Positions 1 to 8,101 of a stretch of DNA of 64,000 bases are shown here, piece after piece. Below the pieces are notes generated by a model. That model was not told where the DNA came from. It saw only the letters and a list, made by a program, of their open reading frames with translations, and ran no database searches. Positions within the stretch are counted from its first letter, which is position 1; each line of letters begins with the position of its first letter. Source of the DNA: JAFGUF01 sp040883315. Its GTDB lineage: Bacteria > Bacillota > Clostridia > Christensenellales > UMGS416. The stretch covers positions 310,001 through 374,000 of the forward strand of contig JBFLKU010000011.1 of NCBI GenBank assembly GCA_040883315.1, given 5' to 3'. The position numbers and the translations under genes are program-made.

Positions 1-2
1 CA

Positions 3-245
3 AAGACACTGTCGGGCGATATAGGAATAGCAGCCGAGGATATTATTAAATACTGCGATAATATAAAGGAAAGCCTCTTGGCTCCTATTGTTATGTATGA
101 TGAGAGGATGTCGTCTGCACATGCCCACAGAATATTCGACGAAGGCAATATCAGACACAAAAAAAGAAGAAATTCTATAGATATGATGGCGGCCGCAATT
201 ATTTTGGGCGACTATATGAAAGGCGAAACATGGAAGGACAAATAA
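3..245 (+). CDS. ruvX: Holliday junction resolvase RuvX/YqgF, C-terminal part
   Basis: This reading frame is open from the window edge and ends at TAA 243-245; the N-terminal half lies outside the window. The visible 80 residues include a Y-D-E-R-M-S-S motif, matching the conserved DER(L/M)(T/S) segment of YqgF, then a basic HKKRR stretch and D-M-M-A-A-A-I-I-L, matching the D-x-x-A-A-x-x-I-L end of the RNase H-like fold. The family is a putative Holliday-junction resolvase, also implicated in 16S rRNA 5' maturation. The next gene, DUF1292, starts inside its last 16 bases. The order ruvX-DUF1292 is typical of Firmicutes and supports the call. Confidence 0.88.
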   Translation, partial: KTLSGDIGIAAEDIIKYCDNIKESLLAPIVMYDERMSSAHAHRIFDEGNIRHKKRRNSIDMMAAAIILGDYMKGETWKDK

Positions 246-478
246 TTCAATTAGAAAGCGAAGGACAAAAAAAGGCTTTTGAGCTTTTATTGATTTTTGA
301 TGATAATAATTCTCAATACGCTGCTTTTGCAGACATAGAAGAGGATGACAGCATTGTAATAATGAAGATGATAGAAGAAAGTGGAGAATACGTTTTTGAA
401 ACAATAGAAAATGAGCTGAAAGCAAAACAGCTATTTGTGACATTTACTTCACTATGGGAAGAATCGGAAGAGGAATAG
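230..478 (+). CDS. DUF1292 (YrzB-like) small acidic protein
   Basis: This 82-residue acidic protein belongs to the DUF1292 family, which commonly follows ruvX in Firmicutes. It has the family pattern of a short beta-rich core (E-L-L-L-I-F-D-D, then Y-A-A-F-A-D-I-E-E-D-D) and an acidic tail ending E-E-S-E-E-E. No catalytic motif or membrane segment is visible and the function is unknown. The start ATG at 230 overlaps the end of ruvX by 16 bases, which implies translational coupling. The family assignment is good; the role remains open. Confidence 0.85.
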   Translation: MEGQIIQLESEGQKKAFELLLIFDDNNSQYAAFADIEEDDSIVIMKMIEESGEYVFETIENELKAKQLFVTFTSLWEESEEE

Positions 479-496
479 CAAGCATAGGGAATTGGT

Positions 497-1315
497 ATGA
501 ACAGTAACAAGATATCTGTATTAATAATCGACGATAATTTTTCTTTTGCAAAGACAATGAAAGAAAGCTTAGAATCTACAAATGTTTATGAAGTTATAGA
601 TATTTTAGATGATGGAATCGCCGGGCTCAAGATGGCATTTGATAAAAGGCCACGAGTAATAATTGCAGATTTACTCATACCGAATTTAGACGGAAAAGAA
701 ATAAGCTTGATGATAGAGCACCTGCCTGACTATAACCCTATATATATTATTTATTCATCAATTCATGATGATGAAATAGTGAAAGAAGTGGTAAAAGGCG
801 GCGTTTCTCATTATTTTGTTCAGCCATTTGACATAGATCTTTTTATATGCAGATTGAATTCACTGCTGAATATATCAGCCAGTGCAAAGTTTTCAATAGC
901 ATTCGGCAGCAATCCCAAGCACGATTTATATATTACAGAGACAACCAAGCTTTTGCGCAAGATGGGCATACCGCCGCATATATCCGGCTATCATTATCTA
1001 CGCGAAGCTATTATTTTGGCTGCTGAGGATTTTGGCAGAATAAACACTATGATGAACAGCATATATAAGCCCATTGCATATAAAAACGAAAGTACAATAG
1101 CAAGAGTAGAAAGATCTATGCGTCATGCCATTGAAGTGGCATGCGACAGATGCAGAGTGCATACCTTAGAGGAGCTTTTCGGAAACACCATAGATAGAAA
1201 CAAAGATAAACCCTCAAACAGAGAGTTTATTGCCTTATTTGCCGATAAAGTACTGTTGAGTGTAATATCAAAAAGAAACGGCGAAGGCGAAGCTATTGAA
1301 AAAAATCCTTTATAA
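497..1315 (+). CDS. spo0A: Stage 0 sporulation protein A (response regulator)
   Basis: This 272-residue protein has an N-terminal receiver domain (about 5-125) and the diagnostic Spo0A C-terminal DNA-binding domain (about 150-265). The receiver shows the acidic pair D12-D13 and phosphoacceptor D58 in I-I-A-D-L-L-I-P. The C-terminal domain contains G-I-P-P-H-I-S-G-Y, A-R-V-E-R-S-M-R-H-A-I-E-V-A (recognition helix) and K-P-S-N-R-E-F-I-A. Spo0A is the master regulator of sporulation entry and binds 0A boxes when phosphorylated. The usually invariant receiver lysine (K-P-F) is Gln109 here (V-Q-P-F-D), which is unusual. The gene follows ruvX-DUF1292 rather than spoIVB, its common neighbour. It ends tail-to-tail with the methyltransferase gene, overlapping by 6 bases. 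The ribosome binding site is weak. Confidence 0.95.
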   Translation: MNSNKISVLIIDDNFSFAKTMKESLESTNVYEVIDILDDGIAGLKMAFDKRPRVIIADLLIPNLDGKEISLMIEHLPDYNPIYIIYSSIHDDEIVKEVVKGGVSHYFVQPFDIDLFICRLNSLLNISASAKFSIAFGSNPKHDLYITETTKLLRKMGIPPHISGYHYLREAIILAAEDFGRINTMMNSIYKPIAYKNESTIARVERSMRHAIEVACDRCRVHTLEELFGNTIDRNKDKPSNREFIALFADKVLLSVISKRNGEGEAIEKNPL

Positions 1316-2056
1316 TTTTTGAGCCAAAAAGTGAATGCGATCGGATGAATCATTTGGTCTATCAAAAGATATATCGGAGAAAATATCTACTATAGAAAAC
1401 CCACTTTGAGACAAAAGCAATGTTAATTCATCTATACTATGCCCTCTTTGCAGATGTATTTCAGATGATCTTTCAAATATATCATCATCTATTTGTGTAA
1501 AAAAAGTGATGTCCATACTTAAAATGTGGTTTTCATAATCATATTGATTTGACCATATATATGCGAATTCTTCATTGTCTTCTGCGAAAAATTCATTGTT
1601 CATATCCTGTAGCTTTTTTCGGGTGCTTATATCGAAAAGCAGAAAAGCACCAGAGTCCATATGACGACTGCAATTTTCAAAAAACAATTTTACATCATCC
1701 AATTTAGTCAGGTAATTAATTCCGTCATTTATACATGAGATTAAAGAGAATTTTTTATTGAATTTAAAGGTTTTCATATCCTGCAGAGTATAGTTGATAT
1801 GCAAACCCTGATTATGAGTTTTTTCCTTTGCCTGTATCAGCATATCGCCGGATGAATCTATTGCGTCTACTATGTATCCGGCCTTTGCGAGGAAAATAGA
1901 AATATCGCCGGTTCCGCATCCGCAGTCCAGCATGTTGCAGCCTTTTTGCATACTGTATTTTTTTAGAATGTTTTTTATAAAATCATACCATTTTTGAGTA
2001 TCTTCATGCTGTCTGGATATGTCATATATTTTGGATAGAATAGAATAGGCATCCAT
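1310..2056 (-). CDS. Class I SAM-dependent methyltransferase
   Basis: This 248-residue protein has SAM-binding motif I at about residues 44-52 (D-C-G-C-G-T-G-D-I), an acidic ribose-binding end of strand 2 (D-A-I-D-S-S) and the motif L-Q-D-M. It resembles the small YqeM-like cytosolic methyltransferases. The substrate cannot be told from sequence. It is the last gene of an operon running from an unknown gene through fhs and a DUF624 gene; the gap to the DUF624 gene is 36 bases. The ATG is preceded by AGGAGG at 8-base spacing. Confidence 0.85.
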   Translation of the reverse strand: MDAYSILSKIYDISRQHEDTQKWYDFIKNILKKYSMQKGCNMLDCGCGTGDISIFLAKAGYIVDAIDSSGDMLIQAKEKTHNQGLHINYTLQDMKTFKFNKKFSLISCINDGINYLTKLDDVKLFFENCSRHMDSGAFLLFDISTRKKLQDMNNEFFAEDNEEFAYIWSNQYDYENHILSMDITFFTQIDDDIFERSSEIHLQRGHSIDELTLLLSQSGFSIVDIFSDISFDRPNDSSDRIHFLAQKL

Positions 2057-2092
2057 AGCACTTTCCTCCTAATGGTAATTAAAAAGGCTCTG

Positions 2093-2938
2093 CTATTTGG
2101 CAGCAGCCTCTTCATCTTCTTCGCTTTTTTTATTCATATGTTTTTCAAAAACAGCTGTGGTAAAGCTGATAATGATATAAAGAGCTAATCCAAAGCCAAA
2201 AATCAGATAAAACAATCCTAGTATTATTGCTCCATAGCCCCAGAAAACAGAAAGAACCGAAAGGAGAATAAAAGGTATTAATGCTAAAAGTGGTGCTAGG
2301 AAAGTGGTGCCGAGAGCACCTATTGTGAATAAAAGAGAATTCTTTATAATGTCTTTAAGCTTAAGGTCATATGTCACCATCATTGGGAATGCATAGATAG
2401 CTGATAGTATAAACAAAATGTATATAGCTATATATATTCCACGAAGTATAGGCACTACGGGGCTTGCATCTATAATGAAATTATAAGAATAAAGAACAAC
2501 TTGACCTATAGCGAGGACTACACTATAAAACAACATATACAGCAGTGCCTGCTTTGCATTGGATTTTGTATTGGCGAAAAAGTCTTTCCAAAGCCACACA
2601 TGCTTGTCCTGTGTGAAGTTTTTTATTATGTAGCAAATGCCCGCTAGTGGAGCCGCCATAAACAAAAGACAAGGTATAAGACCAAATGAGTATACTAGAT
2701 TGTATCCTGCACGTTCTGCTGCTGAAATCTCCAGTGCAGGGGAAAAGTTCATCCATGTCCAGAATATCAAGGGAAGCATGAAAAAAACCAATATTAAGTT
2801 TAATATTATCAGATGGCCATATTTTACGGAAAGAATATCAAAGAATTGCTTTTGTCTGCTTTCCTTAGCCATAGCTTCTCTAGTGTAGTCAGGCTTGTTG
2901 GACCTTCCATACACTAGTCTATTTAAAAAGTTGTTCAT
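2093..2938 (-). CDS. DUF624 (YesL-like) integral membrane protein
   Basis: This 281-residue membrane protein starts M-N-N-F-L-N-R-L-V-Y-G and has about five or six hydrophobic segments. An N-terminal cytoplasmic stretch of about 40 residues is followed by transmembrane helices near 45-70, 85-110, 135-160, 170-195, 205-235 and 240-265. This pattern fits DUF624/YesL, a family often found near carbohydrate uptake genes but of unknown function. The C-terminus is charged (K-K-S-E-E-D-E-E). It lies 16 bases after fhs in the same operon. The family call is moderately firm and the function is unknown. Confidence 0.7.
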   Translation of the reverse strand: MNNFLNRLVYGRSNKPDYTREAMAKESRQKQFFDILSVKYGHLIILNLILVFFMLPLIFWTWMNFSPALEISAAERAGYNLVYSFGLIPCLLFMAAPLAGICYIIKNFTQDKHVWLWKDFFANTKSNAKQALLYMLFYSVVLAIGQVVLYSYNFIIDASPVVPILRGIYIAIYILFILSAIYAFPMMVTYDLKLKDIIKNSLLFTIGALGTTFLAPLLALIPFILLSVLSVFWGYGAIILGLFYLIFGFGLALYIIISFTTAVFEKHMNKKSEEDEEAAAK

Positions 2939-2954
2939 ATAAAAATTTCCTTTT

Positions 2955-4622
2955 CTAAAAAAGTCCTACGATATTTTCGTTCTCATCTATGTCTATGCTT
3001 TCGGCGCTAGGTATCTTTGGGAGACCCGGCATTCTCAGTATTTTTCCTGTTAACACCACAATAAAGCCTGCACCGTTATTCAGCTGTACATTTCTCACCT
3101 TTATATTAAAGTTTTTTGGGCATCCCAAAAGCTTGGGATTATCCGAGAGGGAATATTGCGTTTTTGCCACGCATATTGGTAAATCTGATTTTCCTATGCT
3201 GTCTAAGAAGGCAATGGATTTCTCCGCGTCTTCGCTGTATTCCACTCCATCTGCGCCGTAGTATTTAGCTACCGCGGCTATTTTATCCTTTATAGATGAG
3301 GAACTGTCGTATAAGAATGATGGTGCTGAGTTGCTTTTCGCAATTGCAGACATCACTTTTTCTGCTAAATCTATAGTTCCTTCTCCACCCTTTGCCCATG
3401 CTTCTGAAAGAGCTACTTCAATATTCATTTTGCTGCAAAGGTCATAAATGGGCTTCATTTCAGCTTCTGTATCAGAAACGAATTTATTGATAGCAACAAC
3501 AACCTTGGTTTTAAAATTGCTTTGCAGATTATCAATATGTTTTTCTAAATTAGCTATGCCTTTAAAAACGGCTTCCGGATTTTCATCAGATAGATTCTCT
3601 TTCAAAACACCGCCGTGATATTTCAATGCACGCACCGTAGCCACCAACACCACAGCATCTGGGAAGATGCCGGCAGTTTTGCATTTAATGTCTATAAATT
3701 TTTCTGCACCTAGGTCTGCGCCGAATCCTGCCTCTGTTACTACAACATCAAAAAGCTTTAGTGCGGTTTTTGTGGCAATTATCGAATTGCAGCCGTGGGC
3801 TATATTTGCAAATGGACCTCCGTGGATAAGTGCCGGAGTCTGCTCCATTGTTTGTACTAGATTAGGATTGAATGCTTCCTTTAGCAGCGCAGTCATCGCA
3901 CCGTGTGCATTCAGCTGATGCGCATATACAGGATTGCTATCAGTATCATATGCCACTATTATGTTTCCTAGGCGCGATTTTAAATCCTCTAAGGATGAAG
4001 CCAAACAAAAAGCTGCCATCACCTCTGATGCGGCAGTAATGTCGAAGCCATCTTTTCTGGGCACTCCGCTGTTTTTGCCGAGTCCGCAGTCTATCTCTCG
4101 CAGCTGTCTGTCATTCATATCCATGCAGCGACGCCAAGTGATGTTTTCTATGTCAATATTCAGTTGGTTTCCTTGATAAATGTGATTATCCAGCATGGCT
4201 GAAAGCAAATTGTTTGCTGATGTTATAGCGTGCAGATCGCCAGTGAAGTGAAGATTAAGATCCTCCATTGGCACAATTTGAGCGTATCCTCCGCCTGCTG
4301 CGCCGCCCTTCATGCCAAATACAGGGCCAAGGGAAGGCTCACGAAGTGCAACGCCAACGTTGACACCTATTTTTTTCAGCCCGTCTGCCAGACCAACAGA
4401 TGTAGTGGTTTTCCCTTCGCCTGCCGGCGTAGGATTTATTGCCGTCACCAGCACCAGTTTCCCGTCGGGAGCTTTCTGCAGGCTTTTTGCTGAAAGAGAT
4501 ATCTTGGCTTTATAGTGCCCGTAGGCTATGCAGTCCTCTGCATCCAGCCCACAGGCATTTGCAATCTCTGAAATATATTCTTTTTTGGCACTACTTGCAA
4601 TTTCTATGTCTGATTTATACAT
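2955..4622 (-). CDS. fhs: Formate-tetrahydrofolate ligase
   Basis: The enzyme joins formate to tetrahydrofolate using ATP, giving 10-formyl-THF for purine synthesis and one-carbon (Wood-Ljungdahl methyl-branch) metabolism in the cytosol. The 555-residue length matches the family. The P-loop T-P-A-G-E-G-K-T lies at about residues 65-72, followed by the typical E-P-S-L-G-P-V-F-G-M-K-G-G-A-A-G-G-G segment. The frame stays open 63 bases further upstream, but ATG 4622 is preceded by AAAGGAGA at good spacing and gives the family N-terminus M-Y-K-S-D-I. It follows an unknown gene by 20 bases and precedes the DUF624 gene by 16, so they are probably cotranscribed. Confidence 0.96.
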   Translation of the reverse strand: MYKSDIEIASSAKKEYISEIANACGLDAEDCIAYGHYKAKISLSAKSLQKAPDGKLVLVTAINPTPAGEGKTTTSVGLADGLKKIGVNVGVALREPSLGPVFGMKGGAAGGGYAQIVPMEDLNLHFTGDLHAITSANNLLSAMLDNHIYQGNQLNIDIENITWRRCMDMNDRQLREIDCGLGKNSGVPRKDGFDITAASEVMAAFCLASSLEDLKSRLGNIIVAYDTDSNPVYAHQLNAHGAMTALLKEAFNPNLVQTMEQTPALIHGGPFANIAHGCNSIIATKTALKLFDVVVTEAGFGADLGAEKFIDIKCKTAGIFPDAVVLVATVRALKYHGGVLKENLSDENPEAVFKGIANLEKHIDNLQSNFKTKVVVAINKFVSDTEAEMKPIYDLCSKMNIEVALSEAWAKGGEGTIDLAEKVMSAIAKSNSAPSFLYDSSSSIKDKIAAVAKYYGADGVEYSEDAEKSIAFLDSIGKSDLPICVAKTQYSLSDNPKLLGCPKNFNIKVRNVQLNNGAGFIVVLTGKILRMPGLPKIPSAESIDIDENENIVGLF

Positions 4623-4642
4623 ATCGTCTCCTTTACCAGCCT

Positions 4643-5278
4643 TTAAAAATCGAGATGTGTCACTTTCTCCAAAGGCATCAGCCACTCTTCAATACCCTCT
4701 GTCAAAAGAGCGGGAATTGTATTATCTGTATATGTCACGAACATATCTGCTTCATCATATATAGATATGGTAGCAGGAGCTAGTCTGCTTATTGTGTTTC
4801 TGAAATCCTGGAATGTTTCCAAGCGAAGGTGCTCCATAACTCGTGCTAGTTTTCTGGCATTTTCAGTTATCACCAAAAAATAATCGCTAGGCATAGCCAC
4901 CGAGTAGTCATTGGTGTTGTATTCTTCATCCATACCTATATCGGTAAGTCTTCCTTTAAACTCCATGATTTCATCAGGAGTCAGCTGAATAAATTGGGGA
5001 TCTAATAAACTAGGGTGCACAGTCTGGAACACTACTATTGGCTGGGCTCCAAAAACATATGCCGAACGTGAAGCTGTGAGATATACATCTGTTACTACGT
5101 CTTCTTTTTCGTCAGCTTCTTTTTTGCCTTTGCAAAAAGAAAACTCGCAGACTTCATATTTTGAACTTAAATTACTTATAATTTTTCTTAGCATACGTCC
5201 GGGCAGCACGTCCAACCCTCTTGGTGCAGATATGCAAAACACATTATCGGCAGATTTGTAATCGCACTTTATTGGCAT
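4643..5278 (-). CDS. Conserved hypothetical protein upstream of fhs
   Basis: This 211-residue, probably soluble protein is not recognised. It has no signal peptide or membrane helix, and cysteines are few and not in a metal-binding array. Features include an N-terminal P-R-G-L-D-V-L-P-G segment, a strongly charged K-G-K-K-E-A-D-E-K-E-D stretch around 48-62, and an alpha/beta composition throughout. It is the promoter-proximal gene of the operon with fhs. A role linked to one-carbon metabolism is only an inference from position. The ATG has an AGGAGAG Shine-Dalgarno. Confidence 0.7.
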   Translation of the reverse strand: MPIKCDYKSADNVFCISAPRGLDVLPGRMLRKIISNLSSKYEVCEFSFCKGKKEADEKEDVVTDVYLTASRSAYVFGAQPIVVFQTVHPSLLDPQFIQLTPDEIMEFKGRLTDIGMDEEYNTNDYSVAMPSDYFLVITENARKLARVMEHLRLETFQDFRNTISRLAPATISIYDEADMFVTYTDNTIPALLTEGIEEWLMPLEKVTHLDF

Positions 5279-5314
5279 GTTATATCTCTCCTATTAATTA
5301 TTCTCTAGCAAATT

Positions 5315-5323
5315 ATTATAACA
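5315..5323 (-). promoter_or_regulatory. Extended -10 promoter of the fhs operon
   Basis: On the minus strand the sequence TGTTATAAT is an extended -10 (TGn-TATAAT) about 37 bases before the start at 5278. No good -35 lies 16-18 bases upstream, as is common for extended -10 promoters. Confidence 0.5.
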
Positions 5324-5448
5324 CAATTTAGTGAAAATTCCCACGATTAGATAGAAAAATATATATTCATTTTCAAAATATTTTTTTAATAAAGCTATTA
5401 ATTTTAGCTGAATAAATGCACTAAATAAAGTAAATTTTACAATTATAT

Positions 5449-5476
5449 TTGAAAAATGAAATATTAGTTGTATAAT
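5449..5476 (+). promoter_or_regulatory. Sigma-A promoter of the S41 protease gene
   Basis: TTGAAA at 5449-5454 and TATAAT at 5471-5476 are separated by 16 bases. Transcription would start near 5483, downstream of the longest possible ORF start (5468), which supports the ATG at 5513. Confidence 0.65.
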
Positions 5477-5512
5477 AGTACGAGTATCAAAAATGAGATA
5501 CAGGAGGTTATT

Positions 5513-6736
5513 ATGGACAATAAATCAATTAATATGAGCATTAAAAGCTTCATTTTCACTTTGGTTTTCACTTTTTTTATAGGTGCAGTATTATCAGCGG
5601 GAGCAACGATGCTGGTATTTGGCAGCACACAAAAAACGACAACGATAAAATCAAATGGTGATTATGAAGAATATGCAGTATTAGATGAAATTTACGATAC
5701 ATACAGCAAATATTATATTAATGAGCTAGACAAAGAGGAACTGATAGTTGATGCGGCAAAAGGCATGGTCTACGGTACTGGCGACGTTTACGGAGCATAT
5801 TTTACTCAGGAAGAATATAAAGACTTTGTTATGGCAGACAATGGCGAGTATGTAGGAATCGGCGTTCTCATAAACATAGGGGACAACAACAGAATATCTG
5901 TTGCACAGGTTTATGAAGGATCGCCTGCAGAAAAAGCAGGGATTATTCCCGGCGATGTATTGGTAGGAGTAGACGGAGAAGACACCGTTGGCATGGATTA
6001 TTCTAAAGTTATAGATATGGTAAAGGGCGAAGAAGGCACAGAAGTCACAGTGACATTTGAGAGAAATGGCGAATATCTAGATTTCACCATGACACGTGCA
6101 CATATCACAGCGGATCAAGCAGAGTGGTTTATGGTGGAAGACGGAATCGGATATATCAAGATTCAGGAATTCTCAGGCAATGCCAGCGAGCTATTCCACA
6201 GAGCATTAAAAGAGCTGGAAGAAGCAGGAGCAAAAGGATATGTACTAGACCTGAGAAACAACCCCGGCGGCAGCAAAGACATAGCTGTGGAGATAGGTGA
6301 TACACTATTCCCTAAAGGCGATATAATTACTTTGATAGACAATGAAGGCAATGAGAGAGTGGATAGAAGTGATGCCAGATATCTAAACAAGCCAATGGTT
6401 GTGCTGATAAACGGCGGATCTGCCAGTGCAAGCGAGCTGCTTTCCGGCGGGATACAGGACTATGGCGTAGGTATACTTGTGGGTGAAACTACATTCGGCA
6501 AAGGCGTGGCACAAGGATTTTATTTCTTGGATGACGGCGGCGTGCTGAGGATAACATCCAGCTACTATGAAACTGCTGGCGGCAGATGCCCTCAGGATGT
6601 GGGGATAACACCTGACTATGAAGTAATACTTGATGAAGAAGTCAGAAACAATCCTGCACTTTTGACAACAGATGCAGACAACCAAATGCAGAAAGCACTT
6701 GAAATACTAAAAGAGGAAATGGCAAAAGAAAACTAG
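5513..6736 (+). CDS. S41 family carboxy-terminal processing protease
   Basis: This 407-residue secreted or membrane-anchored protease belongs to the CtpA/CtpB family. It has an N-terminal signal/anchor helix (about 10-35) and a PDZ domain (about 105-190, with G-I-G-V and G-S-P-A-E-K-A-G-I-I-P-G-D). The catalytic S41 domain (about 200-380) shows L-D-L-R-N-N-P-G-G, the nucleophile region G-G-S-A-S-A-S-E-L and the lysine in T-F-G-K-G-V-A-Q. All catalytic motifs are present. ATG 5513 follows CAGGAGG; a longer frame from 5468 would begin upstream of the likely transcription start. In sporulating relatives such proteases cleave signalling proteins such as SpoIVFA; a general envelope role is equally possible. 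Confidence 0.92.
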   Translation: MDNKSINMSIKSFIFTLVFTFFIGAVLSAGATMLVFGSTQKTTTIKSNGDYEEYAVLDEIYDTYSKYYINELDKEELIVDAAKGMVYGTGDVYGAYFTQEEYKDFVMADNGEYVGIGVLINIGDNNRISVAQVYEGSPAEKAGIIPGDVLVGVDGEDTVGMDYSKVIDMVKGEEGTEVTVTFERNGEYLDFTMTRAHITADQAEWFMVEDGIGYIKIQEFSGNASELFHRALKELEEAGAKGYVLDLRNNPGGSKDIAVEIGDTLFPKGDIITLIDNEGNERVDRSDARYLNKPMVVLINGGSASASELLSGGIQDYGVGILVGETTFGKGVAQGFYFLDDGGVLRITSSYYETAGGRCPQDVGITPDYEVILDEEVRNNPALLTTDADNQMQKALEILKEEMAKEN

Positions 6737-6760
6737 AATTGAACAATAATTCAGCAAATA

Positions 6761-6800
6761 AAAAAAGCTTGATAGTAAACTATCAGGCTTTTCTCTTTTA
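6761..6800. terminator. Bidirectional terminator between the S41 gene and rpsU
   Basis: A hairpin with arms AAAAAGCTTGATAG and CTATCAGGCTTTT (one mismatch) and loop TAAA has an A-run on the left and a T-rich run on the right. It can end both convergent genes. Confidence 0.75.
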
Positions 6801-6813
6801 GTGCAAAATATAA

Positions 6814-6990
6814 CTAGCGTTTGTTTTTACGTCTAGCAGCTTCTGCTTTCTTTTTACGACGCACACTAGGCTTTTCGTAATGTTCGCGTTTGCGAACTTC
6901 TGCCATTACGCCAGAACGTGCACATTTGCGCTTGAAACGTTTTAATGCACTTTCAAGAGATTCATTTTCTCCAACTTTTATTTCAGACAT
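6814..6990 (-). CDS. rpsU: 30S ribosomal protein S21
   Basis: This 58-residue, very basic protein has the S21 sequence: M-S-E-I-K-V at the start, E-S-L-E-S-A-L-K-R-F-K-R-K-C in the middle and a lysine/arginine-rich tail. S21 sits on the small-subunit platform and assists initiation. ATG 6990 is preceded by GGAGGG; a TTG two codons upstream is less likely. A perfect promoter and a structured leader precede it. Confidence 0.96.
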   Translation of the reverse strand: MSEIKVGENESLESALKRFKRKCARSGVMAEVRKREHYEKPSVRRKKKAEAARRKNKR

Positions 6991-7019
6991 GTCCAACCCT
7001 CCCTTCCCTATTGGGAATT

Positions 7020-7051
7020 TGTGTCATTGAGGACATGCTCCCGCAGACACA
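7020..7051 (-). promoter_or_regulatory. Hairpin in the rpsU 5' leader
   Basis: Arms TGTGTC and GACACA enclose a 20-base loop that can itself pair weakly (GGGA with TCCT). It lies between the rpsU promoter and its ribosome binding site, so it could be a regulatory leader. No match to a known leader was recognised. Confidence 0.35.
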
Positions 7052-7057
7052 ATAATG

Positions 7058-7086
7058 ATTATACTTTGATGTTGAGATTATGTCAA
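7058..7086 (-). promoter_or_regulatory. Sigma-A promoter of rpsU
   Basis: On the minus strand TTGACA (7081-7086) and TATAAT (7058-7063) have an exact 17-base spacer. This is a consensus housekeeping promoter, as expected for a ribosomal protein gene. Confidence 0.8.
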
Positions 7087-7168
7087 TAAATTTACCTATA
7101 ATTCTGCAGTTATTTGCCAAAAACATACTAATGAGTACCCAAATTCACATTTAACCAGCAAAATATCG

Positions 7169-8083
7169 CTACAATGAATTAATTATGAAAAGCCACAGTG
7201 GGATAGTAAAGGCTGCAAGTATTGTGGAGATGGCGACAACCGAAGCTGAGTATTTGGCATCGGAATCGTATGTGGTGGCAAATAGCACAGTATTTGTGGC
7301 GGAGGGCATGCCTGCCAATATTATAGCAGCACCGAAGAAAACGCCGTCCTGTGGGCTGTAGCCTAGCAGAGTTAATATCAGAAGAACTAATGCAGGAGCA
7401 AATATCAGCCTGAAAAATGCTGTAACATAAGTCGGCAGATCTTTCAGCGAATGCAGCACATCCACCTCCGACAAGAATGCACCGATTATCAGCATTGCAA
7501 GAGGCGGAGTCATAGAGCCGACCATATTAATCGCGTTGAATAAAAATGGAGGCAGTTTAATTTTTAGTATGAAGAGGGTTAAGCCTATTGCAACGCCTAT
7601 TATGCCGGGCTGCAGAAGCGGCTTATACCATTTTTCTGGTTTTCCGGTAAATATCATCACGCCCAGTGTCCACAGAAAGCATTGGAAAGCTATAACATAA
7701 ACAGATGCATATAGAACCCCTAATTCTCCGTAGATAGAATATATCAGAGGGAATCCTATGAAGGCACAGTTCATAAATCCGCTCGCATGTGAAAGAACTT
7801 GGGCTCGCTTTTTCTCTTGATTTCTCCATAGTATTTTGCCGAAGGATAAGCCCAAAAATATTATAAAAAATGCAATTACCACAACGATACCCATAGATTT
7901 CAGAATATCTTCAGAGTATTCTATTTGAAATGATTTTATTACATATAGCGGCGCTACTACATATACCAGCATAGATGAAAGCTTTTTTCTCACATCAATT
8001 GTCATTATGGATATTCGTGCTAGTATTATGCCTATAACTACTATTATTGCCAAAGTTAAAATTTGCTGTACTACTGTTGTCAT
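7169..8083 (-). CDS. AEC family transporter
   Basis: This 304-residue polytopic membrane protein has about ten hydrophobic helices in the arrangement of the auxin efflux carrier (AEC) family: two five-helix halves around a short central loop near residue 150. Bacterial members export or import small organic acids such as malate or lactate. It lies 18 bases after an aminotransferase gene on the same strand and is probably cotranscribed with it, so an amino acid or keto acid substrate is plausible but unproven. The start is ATG 8083. Confidence 0.82.
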   Translation of the reverse strand: MTTVVQQILTLAIIVVIGIILARISIMTIDVRKKLSSMLVYVVAPLYVIKSFQIEYSEDILKSMGIVVVIAFFIIFLGLSFGKILWRNQEKKRAQVLSHASGFMNCAFIGFPLIYSIYGELGVLYASVYVIAFQCFLWTLGVMIFTGKPEKWYKPLLQPGIIGVAIGLTLFILKIKLPPFLFNAINMVGSMTPPLAMLIIGAFLSEVDVLHSLKDLPTYVTAFFRLIFAPALVLLILTLLGYSPQDGVFFGAAIILAGMPSATNTVLFATTYDSDAKYSASVVAISTILAAFTIPLWLFIINSL

Positions 8084-8101
8084 CGTTTACCTCGTTTTGT
8101 T

